Below, piece by piece: positions 55,981-64,000 of a stretch of DNA of 64,000 bases. The position numbers and the translations under genes were made by a program. The notes below the pieces were generated by a model that worked only from the letters and a program-made list of their open reading frames with translations, ran no database searches and was not told where the DNA came from. The stretch is from positions 24,546 through 88,545 of the forward strand of contig JAKITT010000004.1 in assembly GCA_021647945.1 (NCBI GenBank), given 5' to 3'. The first letter of the stretch is position 1. The number at the start of each line of letters is the position of its first letter. Source of the DNA: Candidatus Polarisedimenticolaceae bacterium. Lineage in GTDB: Bacteria > Pseudomonadota > Gammaproteobacteria > Chromatiales > Chromatiaceae.

Positions 55981-58788
55981 ATGGTCAGTAATATTCTGAA
56001 GAAGATCTTCGGCAGCAGGAATGATCGCTTAATCAAGCAAATGTACAAAACTGTAGCGCAGATCAATGCCTTGGAAGAGGGCATGAAAGCGCTATCGGAT
56101 GACGAACTTAAAGCGAAAACGAAGCAGTTTCGCGAACGCCTGGAGGCGGGTGAGTCACTTGATAGTTTGCAGAATGAGGCCTTTGCAGTGGTGCGTGAAG
56201 CGGGGTTTCGATCCATGCAGATGCGCCACTTTGATGTCCAGCTGATTGGTGGCATGGTGTTGCATCAAGGCAAGATCGCTGAGATGCGGACGGGTGAAGG
56301 CAAGACGCTGGTGGCCACCTTGGCGGTCTATCTCAATGCATTGCCTGGCAAAGGCGTACATGTTGTTACGGTCAATGACTACTTGGCGCGGCGTGATGCA
56401 GCGTGGATGAGTAAGCTCTACCACTTCATGGGTTTGACTGTCGGCGTCATCAACTCATCAGGTGGTCAAGGGCCAGACTCATCCTCCTACCTTTATGATC
56501 CAGAATATGACGGTTCTGCGGGTGGTTTTCTCCATCTGCGCCCCGTCGCACGTGGCGAAGCCTATGCTGCTGATGTCACTTATGGCACCAATAATGAGTA
56601 TGGCTTTGACTATCTGCGCGACAACATGGCCTTTGAGGCCGGGCAGCGGGTACAGCAGAAACCTTTCTATGCCATCGTCGATGAGGTTGACTCGATATTG
56701 ATTGATGAGGCGCGTACACCGCTGATCATCTCTGGCCCGACCGATGATAACTCTGAACTCTACACCCGTATCAATGTGATGATTCCAGCGCTGGAGCGTC
56801 AACCTCCGATCACCAATGAAGAGGGGCAACCCGATTTTGGTCCAGGTGATTACTCGGTGGATGAGAAGTCAAAACAGGTCTATCTCAGTGAAGATGGGCA
56901 TGAAAAAATTGAGGATATGCTGGCGGAGTCGGGACTGTTGCATGAGGGTGAAAGCCTCTATGACAGTGCCAATATCAGCATGATGCACCACGTCAACGCC
57001 GCGTTACGTGCGCATGTATTGTTTCAGAAAAATGTTGATTACATCGTTAAAGATCAGCAGATTGTCATTGTTGACGAGTTTACTGGCCGTACCATGCCAG
57101 GACGACGCTGGTCTGAAGGGTTGCATCAGGCGATTGAGGCAAAAGAGCAGGTGGAGATTCAGAACGAGAATCAGACCTTGGCATCCATCACCTTTCAGAA
57201 CTACTTTCGTCTCTACCAGAAACTCTCCGGCATGACCGGTACAGCGGATACCGAAGCATTTGAGTTCCAGCAGATCTATAGCCTTGAAGTGCTTGTTATG
57301 CCCACCAACCGTCCGATGTTGCGTGAGGATATGGGCGACTTGATCTACCTGACGCAGGCCGACAAGTACGCGGCGATTGTCAAAGATGTGCAAGATTGTG
57401 TTGAACGTAAGCAGCCTGTATTGGTCGGCACCGCGTCGATTGAGTGCTCTGAACTAGTAGACAAACTGCTGACTGATGCCAAAGTGCCACACCAAGTGCT
57501 CAATGCGAAACATCATGAGCGTGAGGCGGTGATTGTTGCGGAAGCGGGGCAGCCAGGAAGCGTCACTATCGCGACCAATATGGCCGGCCGTGGAACAGAT
57601 ATCGTGCTAGGTGGCAACCTTGACGTTGAGCTGGAGGCGCTGGGCGTTGAGGCTGATCCCCGCGAAGTTGAAGCACTCAAAGCGGATTGGAAAAATCGCC
57701 ACCAGCAGGTGTTGGATTCAGGTGGCCTGCGCGTGATTGGTACGGAGCGCCACGAGTCACGGCGTATCGATAATCAGCTACGCGGTCGCTCAGGTCGTCA
57801 GGGTGATCCTGGTGCCAGCCGTTTCTACCTCTCTCTGGACGATAGTTTGATGCGTATTTTTGCATCGGAGCGTGTCTCAAAAATCATGCAGAAACTAGGT
57901 ATGGAAGAGGGCGAGGCGATTGAGCATCCGTGGGTCTCCAAATCGATTGAGAATGCCCAGCGTAAGGTTGAAGGGCGGAACTTCGATATTCGTAAACAGC
58001 TACTCGAATTTGATGATGTTGCGAATGATCAACGCCGTGTTGTCTACGAACAGCGTAATGATCTGATGGAGATGGAAGATATCTCTGACTCCATCAATAG
58101 TCTGCGCCGAGATGTGTTGACTAATCTGATTGATGGTTTTATTGCACCGCAGAGCTTGGACGAGCAGTGGGATGTGCCGGGTCTCAGTGAGGCATTGGCA
58201 GAGGCCTTTGGTTCTGAGTGGCCGATCCAGCAATGGCTTGATGCAGACAATGACCTGCATGAAGAGACACTACGCAGACGTATCCTCGAAACCTTGCAAA
58301 ATGACTATGCGGTAAAAGAGGAGATGGTCAGCAGCGAATCACTGCGGGGTGTCGAGAAAGCGATCATGCTGCAGACGTTGGATAGCCAATGGAAAGAGCA
58401 TCTGGCCGCCATGGACTACCTGCGTCAGAGTATTCACCTACGTGGCTATGCACAGAAAAACCCCAAGCAGGAGTACAAGCGGGAGGCGTTTGAGATGTTT
58501 GCCCGTATGCTGGATAGCATGAAGGCCGAGGTGATTGGTACCCTCTCTAAAATTCAGGTGCAGTATCCAGAAGAGCTTGAACGTCGTCCAGAGCCCAATG
58601 CGACTGACTTTGTCTATAAACATGAAGAGTTTAAAGGCATCTCTGACGATAGCAGTGACGAGGCCGCTGAAGGTGAGACAGAAGAGGAGAAACCTTTCGT
58701 GCGTGCAGATCGTAAAGTGGGGCGAAATGAGCCTTGCCCATGCGGTTCAGGCAAGAAGTATAAGCAGTGTCACGGCAAGATTAACTAA
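55981..58788 (+). CDS. secA: SecA, preprotein translocase ATPase
   Basis: 935 aa. Drives secretory proteins through SecYEG. Walker [14 protein letters not shown] (about 100-112), DEAD-like [16 protein letters not shown], preprotein crosslinking and helical scaffold domains with [20 protein letters not shown] and [22 protein letters not shown]. The C-terminal zinc motif [14 protein letters not shown] (SEC-C) binds SecB. ATG 55981 opens at [16 protein letters not shown], the usual N-terminus. argJ follows after 49 bp. Confidence 0.97.
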   Translation: MVSNILKKIFGSRNDRLIKQMYKTVAQINALEEGMKALSDDELKAKTKQFRERLEAGESLDSLQNEAFAVVREAGFRSMQMRHFDVQLIGGMVLHQGKIAEMRTGEGKTLVATLAVYLNALPGKGVHVVTVNDYLARRDAAWMSKLYHFMGLTVGVINSSGGQGPDSSSYLYDPEYDGSAGGFLHLRPVARGEAYAADVTYGTNNEYGFDYLRDNMAFEAGQRVQQKPFYAIVDEVDSILIDEARTPLIISGPTDDNSELYTRINVMIPALERQPPITNEEGQPDFGPGDYSVDEKSKQVYLSEDGHEKIEDMLAESGLLHEGESLYDSANISMMHHVNAALRAHVLFQKNVDYIVKDQQIVIVDEFTGRTMPGRRWSEGLHQAIEAKEQVEIQNENQTLASITFQNYFRLYQKLSGMTGTADTEAFEFQQIYSLEVLVMPTNRPMLREDMGDLIYLTQADKYAAIVKDVQDCVERKQPVLVGTASIECSELVDKLLTDAKVPHQVLNAKHHEREAVIVAEAGQPGSVTIATNMAGRGTDIVLGGNLDVELEALGVEADPREVEALKADWKNRHQQVLDSGGLRVIGTERHESRRIDNQLRGRSGRQGDPGASRFYLSLDDSLMRIFASERVSKIMQKLGMEEGEAIEHPWVSKSIENAQRKVEGRNFDIRKQLLEFDDVANDQRRVVYEQRNDLMEMEDISDSINSLRRDVLTNLIDGFIAPQSLDEQWDVPGLSEALAEAFGSEWPIQQWLDADNDLHEETLRRRILETLQNDYAVKEEMVSSESLRGVEKAIMLQTLDSQWKEHLAAMDYLRQSIHLRGYAQKNPKQEYKREAFEMFARMLDSMKAEVIGTLSKIQVQYPEELERRPEPNATDFVYKHEEFKGISDDSSDEAAEGETEEEKPFVRADRKVGRNEPCPCGSGKKYKQCHGKIN

Positions 58789-58837
58789 CGCAATCTGTGC
58801 ACAAATTTATGAAATATCCGGGCTAAGGTGACTTGAG

Positions 58838-60034
58838 TTGAAATTTATACCTATTGGTGGCATTCGTTTGGCAACCATCGCGGCGGGTATTCGTTACCAG
58901 GAACGTGAAGACCTCGTCCTAATGGAACTGCCGAAGGGGAACTCTTGTGCAGCGGTTTTCACTCAAAATGCCTTCTGTGCAGCGCCGGTCTTGGTGGCGC
59001 GTGAACATCTGGCGGCAACCTCACCCCGCTATCTGCTGATCAACTCAGGCAACGCCAATGCCGGAACCGGTGAGCCGGGGTTGTTGGCCGCACGACAGAG
59101 CTGTTCACTGCTGGCCGATGCGGCGGGTTGTGATGCTGAACAGATCTTGCCCTTCTCCACCGGTGTGATTGGTGAGCTATTGCCAATTGAACCTATTCAG
59201 GCGGCATTGCCATCTCTCGTATCGCAACTGGATGAGGCCAACTGGCCGCAGGCCGCCTCAGCGATCATGACCACTGATACCCAAGCGAAGTTGGTATCAC
59301 GTCAGATTGAGATCAATGGTCAGATGGCCACTGTCACCGGTATGGCCAAAGGCTCCGGCATGATCTGCCCCAATATGGCCACCATGTTGGCCTATGTGGT
59401 GACCGATTTGGCGGTGACGCCCGAACTGCTACAACAGGCGTTGGAGCTAGCGGTAGCCCCCTCATTTAATGCCATCACGGTGGATGGTGATACCTCAACC
59501 AACGACGCCTGTCTGTTGGTCGCCGCAGGTAGCTCCTCGCTGCCAAAAATCACGAATGTTGATGATGTTGCCTTCCATGCGTTGTGTGAGGCGGTTACGG
59601 AAGTCTGCATGGTGTTGGCGCGAGCGATCATCAAAGATGGCGAAGGGGCGACTAAGTTGGTCACCATCTTGGTGGATGGTGCAGTGGATGAGGTCGAGGC
59701 GCGCCAGGTTGCCTACACCGTTGCCCACTCACCACTGGTCAAAACCGCGCTGTTTGCCTCCGATCCCAACTGGGGACGTATCCTGGCGGCGGTAGGTCGT
59801 GCCGGTGTGCAAGATCTGGTGGTCGAACGTGTTGGTATCTGGCTCGATCAGGTCTGCATTGTACGTCGAGGCAGTCGTGCCGAGGATTACAGTGAGTCGC
59901 GAGGCCAAGCGGTGATGGATCAAGATGAGATCACCATCCGTATCGAATTGGGTCGGGGTGATGTGAGCAGCCGTATATTGACCTGCGATCTGTCACATGA
60001 CTATGTGACCATCAATGCTGAGTACCGCACCTGA
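58838..60034 (+). CDS. argJ: ArgJ, ornithine acetyltransferase/N-acetylglutamate synthase
   Basis: 398 aa; TTG start at 58838 with AAGGTG (58825-58830) 7 nt upstream. Transfers acetyl from N-acetylornithine to glutamate, and can act on acetyl-CoA. Motifs: LMELPKGNSCAAVFTQNAFCAAP, NSGNANAGTGEPG, STGVIGELLP, MAKGSGMICPNMATML and the autoprocessing/catalytic Thr in ITVDGDTSTNDACLL (about 211-225). The proenzyme is normally cleaved before that Thr into two chains. The stop TGA overlaps a CTG codon that begins the next reading frame. Confidence 0.95.
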   Translation: MKFIPIGGIRLATIAAGIRYQEREDLVLMELPKGNSCAAVFTQNAFCAAPVLVAREHLAATSPRYLLINSGNANAGTGEPGLLAARQSCSLLADAAGCDAEQILPFSTGVIGELLPIEPIQAALPSLVSQLDEANWPQAASAIMTTDTQAKLVSRQIEINGQMATVTGMAKGSGMICPNMATMLAYVVTDLAVTPELLQQALELAVAPSFNAITVDGDTSTNDACLLVAAGSSSLPKITNVDDVAFHALCEAVTEVCMVLARAIIKDGEGATKLVTILVDGAVDEVEARQVAYTVAHSPLVKTALFASDPNWGRILAAVGRAGVQDLVVERVGIWLDQVCIVRRGSRAEDYSESRGQAVMDQDEITIRIELGRGDVSSRILTCDLSHDYVTINAEYRT

Positions 60035-60987
60035 ACCGATCAACCACACTGCCGATCCATGTAGTTGCAGCTGCCATTAGTGACAGTCAAGGGCGCATCC
60101 TCATCGCCAAGCGCCCAGAGCATGTGCATAAGGGCGGTCTATGGGAGTTTCCCGGCGGCAAGCTGGAGGCAGGCGAGAGCGTACAACAGGGGCTTGCCCG
60201 CGAGTTGGATGAGGAGCTAGGCATCCACCCAACGGCCACTGAACCGCTGATCTGCATCACCCACCACTACCCAGAATACGCCGTTAAACTCGATATCTAC
60301 CGGGTCACCGCTTTTGCGGGAGAGGCGCATGGCCGCGAAGGTCAGCCAATCCGCTGGTTGCACCCGGAGGAGATGCAGTTGGATCAATTTCCTGAGGCCG
60401 ACCGGCCGGTGATCAGCGCCCTGCGTCTCCCCGACCATTACCTCATTACCGGTGCGAACCCTGAGCAGCCAGAGCAATTTCTACAGCGACTTGAACAGGC
60501 GCTGCAGGGAGGCATGCGTTTGGTACAGCTACGTGCGCATACGCTGGATGAAACGGCCTACCAACAGCTCGCTGCTGCGGCCCTCTTATGTTGTCGACGT
60601 TATGGTGCCCGTCTGCTGTTGAATCGAGCGGATGAGGCGCAGTTTGAATTGGCGGCGGATGGCCTGCACCTGCCAAGCCACAGACTGATGCAGTTGCAAC
60701 AACGCCCGATTGCTACGGAAAAGCTGCTGGGGGCCTCCTGTCACAATCTGGCAGAGCTGCAACAGGCCGAAAAAGTGGGGGTCGATTATGTGCTGCTCTC
60801 ACCGGTGCTGCCTACGGACAGCCACCCGGGTGCGCCGTCGCTTGGTTGGGACTGTTTTGCCGACTGGGTGGCTCAGGTCAACCTGCCCGTCTTTGCGCTG
60901 GGTGGAATGAGAGCGCGAGATCTGCCGCAAGTGAAACAGCTGGGCGGCCAGGGTATCGCAGCGATCAGTGAGTTTTGGCCAAAATGA
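60031..60987 (+). CDS. Nudix (MutT-like) hydrolase fused to ThiE-like domain; CTG start proposed
   Basis: Nudix domain (about 10-130) with box GGKLEAGESVQQGLARELDEELGI, joined to a TenI/ThiE-like TIM-barrel (about 150-318: GMRLVQLRAHTLDE, LLLNRADEAQFELAADGLHLPS, GASCHNLAELQQAEKVGVDY, FALGGM). The two-domain protein is common beside argJ in gammaproteobacteria. The first ATG/GTG/TTG in frame is GTG 60124, which would cut off the first Nudix strands (IHVVAAAISDSQGRILIAKR). Between the in-frame stop at 60019 and 60124 only CTG 60031 (overlapping the argJ TGA, CTGA) or CTG 60049 could start it. CTG 60031 is chosen. It likely sanitises oxidised nucleotides; the ThiE part's role is unknown. Confidence 0.8.
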   Translation: MNRSTTLPIHVVAAAISDSQGRILIAKRPEHVHKGGLWEFPGGKLEAGESVQQGLARELDEELGIHPTATEPLICITHHYPEYAVKLDIYRVTAFAGEAHGREGQPIRWLHPEEMQLDQFPEADRPVISALRLPDHYLITGANPEQPEQFLQRLEQALQGGMRLVQLRAHTLDETAYQQLAAAALLCCRRYGARLLLNRADEAQFELAADGLHLPSHRLMQLQQRPIATEKLLGASCHNLAELQQAEKVGVDYVLLSPVLPTDSHPGAPSLGWDCFADWVAQVNLPVFALGGMRARDLPQVKQLGGQGIAAISEFWPK

Positions 60988-61003
60988 TGGGTGGTAACAG
61001 CCG

Positions 61004-61669
61004 ATGAAAAAGCGAGTCTGGCTATCGTGGAGCAGTGGAAAAGATAGCGCATGGGCGCTCTATATCTTGCGTCAGCAAGCGGATGTTGAGGTGGTCGGCC
61101 TGATCTCAACGGTGAACCAGACCTTTGAACGGGTCTCCATGCATGCGGTCAGGATTGAACTGTTGCAACGACAGGCGGCCAGTGTTGGCCTGCCGGTGCA
61201 TCTGATTGAGATCCCCTATCCATGCAGTAATGAACAGTATGAGTTGATCATGGCTGAGTTTATCAGAGAGGCTCAGCAACAGAAGATTGAGGCCTTTGCC
61301 TTTGGTGATCTCTATCTTGAGGATATCCGCCAATATCGCGAGAAGAATCTAGAGGGGAGTGGCATCAGCGCCCTATTTCCGTTGTGGCAGATAGCAACCG
61401 ATGAGTTGTCGCAAACAATGATAGCGAGCGGGCTGCGAGCAAAGATCACCTGTGTCGACCCGAAACATCTGCCAGCGCATTTTTCTGGTCGAGAGTTTGA
61501 TCTGAGCCTACTACAGCAACTGCCTGAAGGTATCGATCCCTGTGGCGAGAATGGCGAGTTCCACAGCTTTGCCTATGATGGGCCGATGTTTAGTGAGGCG
61601 ATAGCACACTCAGTGGGTGAAACTGTCGAGCGTGATGGTTTTATCTACACCGATCTTCTGCCGGAATAG
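61004..61669 (+). CDS. PP-loop ATP pyrophosphatase, Dph6/MJ0570-like
   Basis: 221 aa. Adenine nucleotide alpha-hydrolase fold with PP-loop LSWSSGKDSAWAL (SSGKDS, about 8-20). The conserved block of the diphthine-ammonia ligase-like family is present (EAFAFGDLYLEDIRQYRE, GISALFPLW, DPCGENGEFHSFAYDGPMF). Bacteria lack diphthamide, so the true substrate is unknown. Starts 17 nt after the Nudix-ThiE stop, probably cotranscribed. A pentapeptide gene converges on it. Confidence 0.87.
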   Translation: MKKRVWLSWSSGKDSAWALYILRQQADVEVVGLISTVNQTFERVSMHAVRIELLQRQAASVGLPVHLIEIPYPCSNEQYELIMAEFIREAQQQKIEAFAFGDLYLEDIRQYREKNLEGSGISALFPLWQIATDELSQTMIASGLRAKITCVDPKHLPAHFSGREFDLSLLQQLPEGIDPCGENGEFHSFAYDGPMFSEAIAHSVGETVERDGFIYTDLLPE

Positions 61670-61677
61670 CGCCCCAC

Positions 61678-62019
61678 TCACTTTTTGTAGCGCATGCAGG
61701 TGCCATGTTGTTGCGACAGTGCAATCTCATCGGCTGTTAATGCGAGAGGGAAATAGGCACCAGAGATCTTGGCGCAACAGATGCTGGCCTGCTCCAGGTT
61801 GGTCGATGAAAAGTTGATGCCCCTGATATCAGCTTGACGGAAGTAACAGCCCATCATATTCAGACTTTTAGCCTCTAAGCCACGTAGATCAAGTCCGCGT
61901 AGATCTGCATGCTGTAGGTCGCAGGCTTCACCGCCAGCGCGTCGCTGATTAAACTCTTCAATTTTCTCCTCACGTAACAGTTGATACATGGGATCATCTT
62001 TAATTTCTGGTGGCCGCAT
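61678..62019 (-). CDS. Pentapeptide-repeat protein
   Basis: 113 aa. Residues about 37-90 follow the A(D/N)LxX five-residue pattern: LQHADLRGLDLRGLEAKSL, CYFRQADIRGINFSSTNLEQ. This predicts a short right-handed quadrilateral beta-helix of about two to three coils. N-terminal 36 aa are helical and charged (EIKDDPMYQLLREEKIEEFN). No signal peptide. Function unknown. Stop is 8 nt from the stop of the PP-loop gene (convergent). Confidence 0.8.
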   Translation of the reverse strand: MRPPEIKDDPMYQLLREEKIEEFNQRRAGGEACDLQHADLRGLDLRGLEAKSLNMMGCYFRQADIRGINFSSTNLEQASICCAKISGAYFPLALTADEIALSQQHGTCMRYKK

Positions 62020-62265
62020 AGTTTTTCTATCCTGGTTTTATTTGATGGGGGCATAGGATATCACTATCAATTCATGGATGAGCGCCTGAGTCCAAGCTCC
62101 CCAATGCCAATAGGCAGTGATTACACGCGGTTAGCCTGTTTCTCTTGAATGGCTCGATATCAAACCCTCTCCTTAGACTTAATAGAATCACTCTATAACT
62201 TTGAAGTGTAGACTGTTTATTAAATCCTTACTTTCAGGTGATATTGGCTTGAGTGCGCTGTTTGA
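62020..62265. other. Intergenic DNA between the pentapeptide-repeat and SulP genes
   Basis: I see no gene, hairpin or repeat of note in the left part of this 315-bp divergent gap. The SulP promoter lies at its right end (62266-62294). Confidence 0.4.
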
Positions 62266-62294
62266 TTGGATGTGCCGCTCAATCATTGTACAAT
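62266..62294 (+). promoter_or_regulatory. Likely promoter of the SulP transporter gene
   Basis: TTGGAT (62266-62271), 17-bp spacer, TACAAT (62289-62294); start near 62301 gives a leader of about 35 nt. Confidence 0.5.
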
Positions 62295-62334
62295 GCGCTG
62301 CTTTTTTCCGCCCCTCCCGCCAACAAGGCCCAGC

Positions 62335-63867
62335 ATGTTTGAACTACTTCGCTCGAAAAGACCCGCCTCATTCAAAGACGACATCCTCTCAGGGGTGACG
62401 GTTGCATTGGCTCTGGTGCCAGAGGCGATCGCTTTCGCCTTTGTTGCAGGCGTCAATCCACTGGTTGGGCTCTACGCGGCCTTTATGGTCGGGCTGATTA
62501 CCGCCTCAATTGGCGGTCGTCCTGGCATGATCTCAGGTGCAACAGGTGCATTGGCCGTGGTGATGGTTGATCTGGTGGCAAGCCATGGTGTTGAGTATCT
62601 ATTTGCCGCAGTGGTGCTGATGGGGTTTTTCCAGATTATGGCTGGCGTATTGCGACTGGGTAAGTTTATCCGCATTGTGCCGCATCCGGTGATGCTCGGT
62701 TTTGTGAATGGTTTGGCGATTGTGATTTTTCTTGCCCAACTACAAAATTTCCAGATCACTGGCAGCGGTGGTGAGGCGGAGTGGATGAGCGGCTCAGCCC
62801 TATGGCTACTGCTGGCAATGATTGGTCTGACGATGGCAATTATCCGCTACCTGCCGCGTTTTACTACTGCTGTACCCTCCTCGCTGGTGGCCATTGTAGT
62901 GGTGACCATGCTAGTGCTTCTGTTCAATCTTGACCTGCGTACAGTGGGCGATTTGGCCTCTATTGCGGGTGGCTTTCCTGCCTTCCATATCCCTGAAGTG
63001 CCCTTCAGTCTGGAGACGTTGTGGGTTATTCTCCCCTACTCGGTTATCCTCGCAGCGATCGGCCTGATCGAGTCACTGCTGACCCTGAGCTTGATTGATG
63101 AGATGACCGAGACCCGTGGTCGCGGTAATAAAGAGTGTGTTGGCCAGGGCGTCGCCAACACCGTAACAGGCATGTTTGGTGGCATGGGTGGCTGTGCAAT
63201 GATTGGTCAGAGCATGATCAACATCAACTCAGGTGGCCGTAGTCGCCTCTCCGGCATCACCGCCGCCATCTCGCTACTCATCTTTATTCTCTTCGCCTCC
63301 TCTCTGATTGAGATGATCCCATTGGCTGCGCTAACGGGGGTGATGTTTATTGTTGTGATCGGCACCTTTGAGTGGTCCAGCTTTCGCATCATGGGCAAGA
63401 TTCCACGGACCGATGCCTTTGTGCTGATTCTGGTTTCGGGTGTCACCGTCGCGACTGACCTCGCGATAGCTGTGGTGGTGGGTGTGATTGTCTCCGCTCT
63501 GGTGTTTGCCTGGGAGCATGCCAAACATATCAATGTTAAGAGTTATATTGATGATAAGGGGACGAAGGTTTACGAGGTCTACGGGCCACTCTTTTTTGGC
63601 TCAGTACACAGCTTCATGGGACTGTTTGATACCAAAAATGACCCCGATGATGTGGTGATTGAGTTCCAACACTCGCGTGTAGGCGATCACTCCGGTCTGG
63701 AGGCGATTGACACCCTGGCTGAGCGTTATCTCAATGCAGGCAAGACCCTACATCTCAGACACCTCAGTCCTGAGTGTCGCAAGCTGCTGCATAAAGCGGG
63801 CAATCTGGTTGAGGTCAATGTGATCGAAGATCCCACCTACCATGTGGCGGTGGATGAACTGGGCTAA
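62335..63867 (+). CDS. SulP family anion permease with STAS domain
   Basis: 510 aa from ATG 62335 (AAGG 6 nt upstream). An upstream open frame to 62266 contains the promoter and is rejected. SLC26/SulP transporter: 10-14 membrane helices, with [34 protein letters not shown] near the start and [30 protein letters not shown] in the core. C-terminal STAS domain (about 410-510) with [15 protein letters not shown], the usual phosphate-binding DxSG-type loop. Substrate may be sulfate, bicarbonate or another anion. Single gene. Confidence 0.92.
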   Translation: MFELLRSKRPASFKDDILSGVTVALALVPEAIAFAFVAGVNPLVGLYAAFMVGLITASIGGRPGMISGATGALAVVMVDLVASHGVEYLFAAVVLMGFFQIMAGVLRLGKFIRIVPHPVMLGFVNGLAIVIFLAQLQNFQITGSGGEAEWMSGSALWLLLAMIGLTMAIIRYLPRFTTAVPSSLVAIVVVTMLVLLFNLDLRTVGDLASIAGGFPAFHIPEVPFSLETLWVILPYSVILAAIGLIESLLTLSLIDEMTETRGRGNKECVGQGVANTVTGMFGGMGGCAMIGQSMININSGGRSRLSGITAAISLLIFILFASSLIEMIPLAALTGVMFIVVIGTFEWSSFRIMGKIPRTDAFVLILVSGVTVATDLAIAVVVGVIVSALVFAWEHAKHINVKSYIDDKGTKVYEVYGPLFFGSVHSFMGLFDTKNDPDDVVIEFQHSRVGDHSGLEAIDTLAERYLNAGKTLHLRHLSPECRKLLHKAGNLVEVNVIEDPTYHVAVDELG

Positions 63868-63886
63868 CCCGGATAATTCATAAATT

Positions 63887-63977
63887 ATGTACAATCTTGC
63901 TTGTCTATTGATTCCACAAGAAATATTTCTTCAGTCACCCGTAATCACTGATACGGGATTTCTTCAGAAATTTCCTT
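63887..63977. repeat. Imperfect inverted repeat at the right edge of the window
   Basis: CACAAGAAATATTTCTTCAG (about 63914-63933) against TTCTTCAGAAATTTCCTTGTG (about 63960-63980) with an inner CCCGTA...TACGGG hairpin. It resembles a REP-like unit or the end of a small mobile element, truncated by the window edge. No gene is visible. Confidence 0.4.
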
Positions 63978-64000
63978 GTGAAACCAATATCCTGCGCAAT

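Overview
The window looks like chromosomal DNA of a gammaproteobacterium. The strongest evidence is gene order. A complete division and cell-wall (dcw) cluster, mraZ-rsmH-ftsL-ftsI-murE-murF-mraY-murD-ftsW-murG-murC-murB-ddl-ftsQ-ftsA-ftsZ, is followed by lpxC, a DUF721/DciA-type gene, an M23 peptidase, secA, argJ and a fused Nudix/ThiE gene. That arrangement is familiar from Pseudomonas-like and sulfur-oxidising gammaproteobacteria. The rsmI-lpoA-yraN-diaA/gmhA-dolP block, BamD and a RelA with a degenerate hydrolase domain point the same way. Genus cannot be fixed from the sequence alone. Base composition is moderate by eye and was not counted.

Layout. 1-1.75 kb: a DUF3179 gene with a hairpin leader, then an intergenic region with a dispersed repeat and, on the minus strand, a strong candidate for a CsrA/RsmA-sequestering small RNA (GacA/UvrY-like palindrome, GGA-loop hairpins, intrinsic terminator). 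1.75-4 kb: relA. 4-14.4 kb, minus strand: a fatty-acid beta-oxidation block (acyl-CoA ligase, fadJ, fadI, fadE) tightly coupled to a permuted papain-like (C92/YiiX-type) protein, with a class V aminotransferase and a DUF302 gene upstream. 14.5-21 kb, minus strand: bamD, a small membrane protein, a GlcD-type FAD oxidase, dolP, diaA/gmhA, yraN, lpoA. 21-28.4 kb: rsmI, a RIO-type kinase, an FKBP isomerase, gpmI, a REP-associated transposase with a 32-bp inverted repeat, and ygiQ.

28.5-31.2 kb is the accessory stretch: an outer-membrane barrel protein, an AT-richer repeat-type lipoprotein, dispersed repeats and a ParE-type toxin-antitoxin pair. This stretch is bounded by two copies of the start of rnpB: a 25-nt truncated copy with its own promoter-like sequence, and the intact RNase P RNA gene 888 bp further on. 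31.7-49.5 kb is the dcw cluster. It starts at a sigma70-like promoter overlaid by five 10-bp-spaced MraZ boxes, and genes overlap by 1-4 nt almost throughout. An unlisted 54-codon ORF sits between murC and murB and is joined to both by ATGA overlaps.

49.6-64 kb: an orphan receiver protein, a large predicted metallopeptidase/propeller/outer-membrane-barrel protein lying between ftsZ and lpxC, then lpxC, DUF721, M23 peptidase, secA, argJ and Nudix-ThiE (which lacks any ordinary start codon). These are followed by a PP-loop ATPase, a pentapeptide-repeat protein and a SulP transporter. The last 130 bases hold only an imperfect inverted repeat.

The most interesting signals are the Csr/Rsm-type sRNA next to relA, the murC-murB small ORF, the rnpB 5'-end duplication around the toxin-antitoxin island, and the CTG-start Nudix-ThiE gene.
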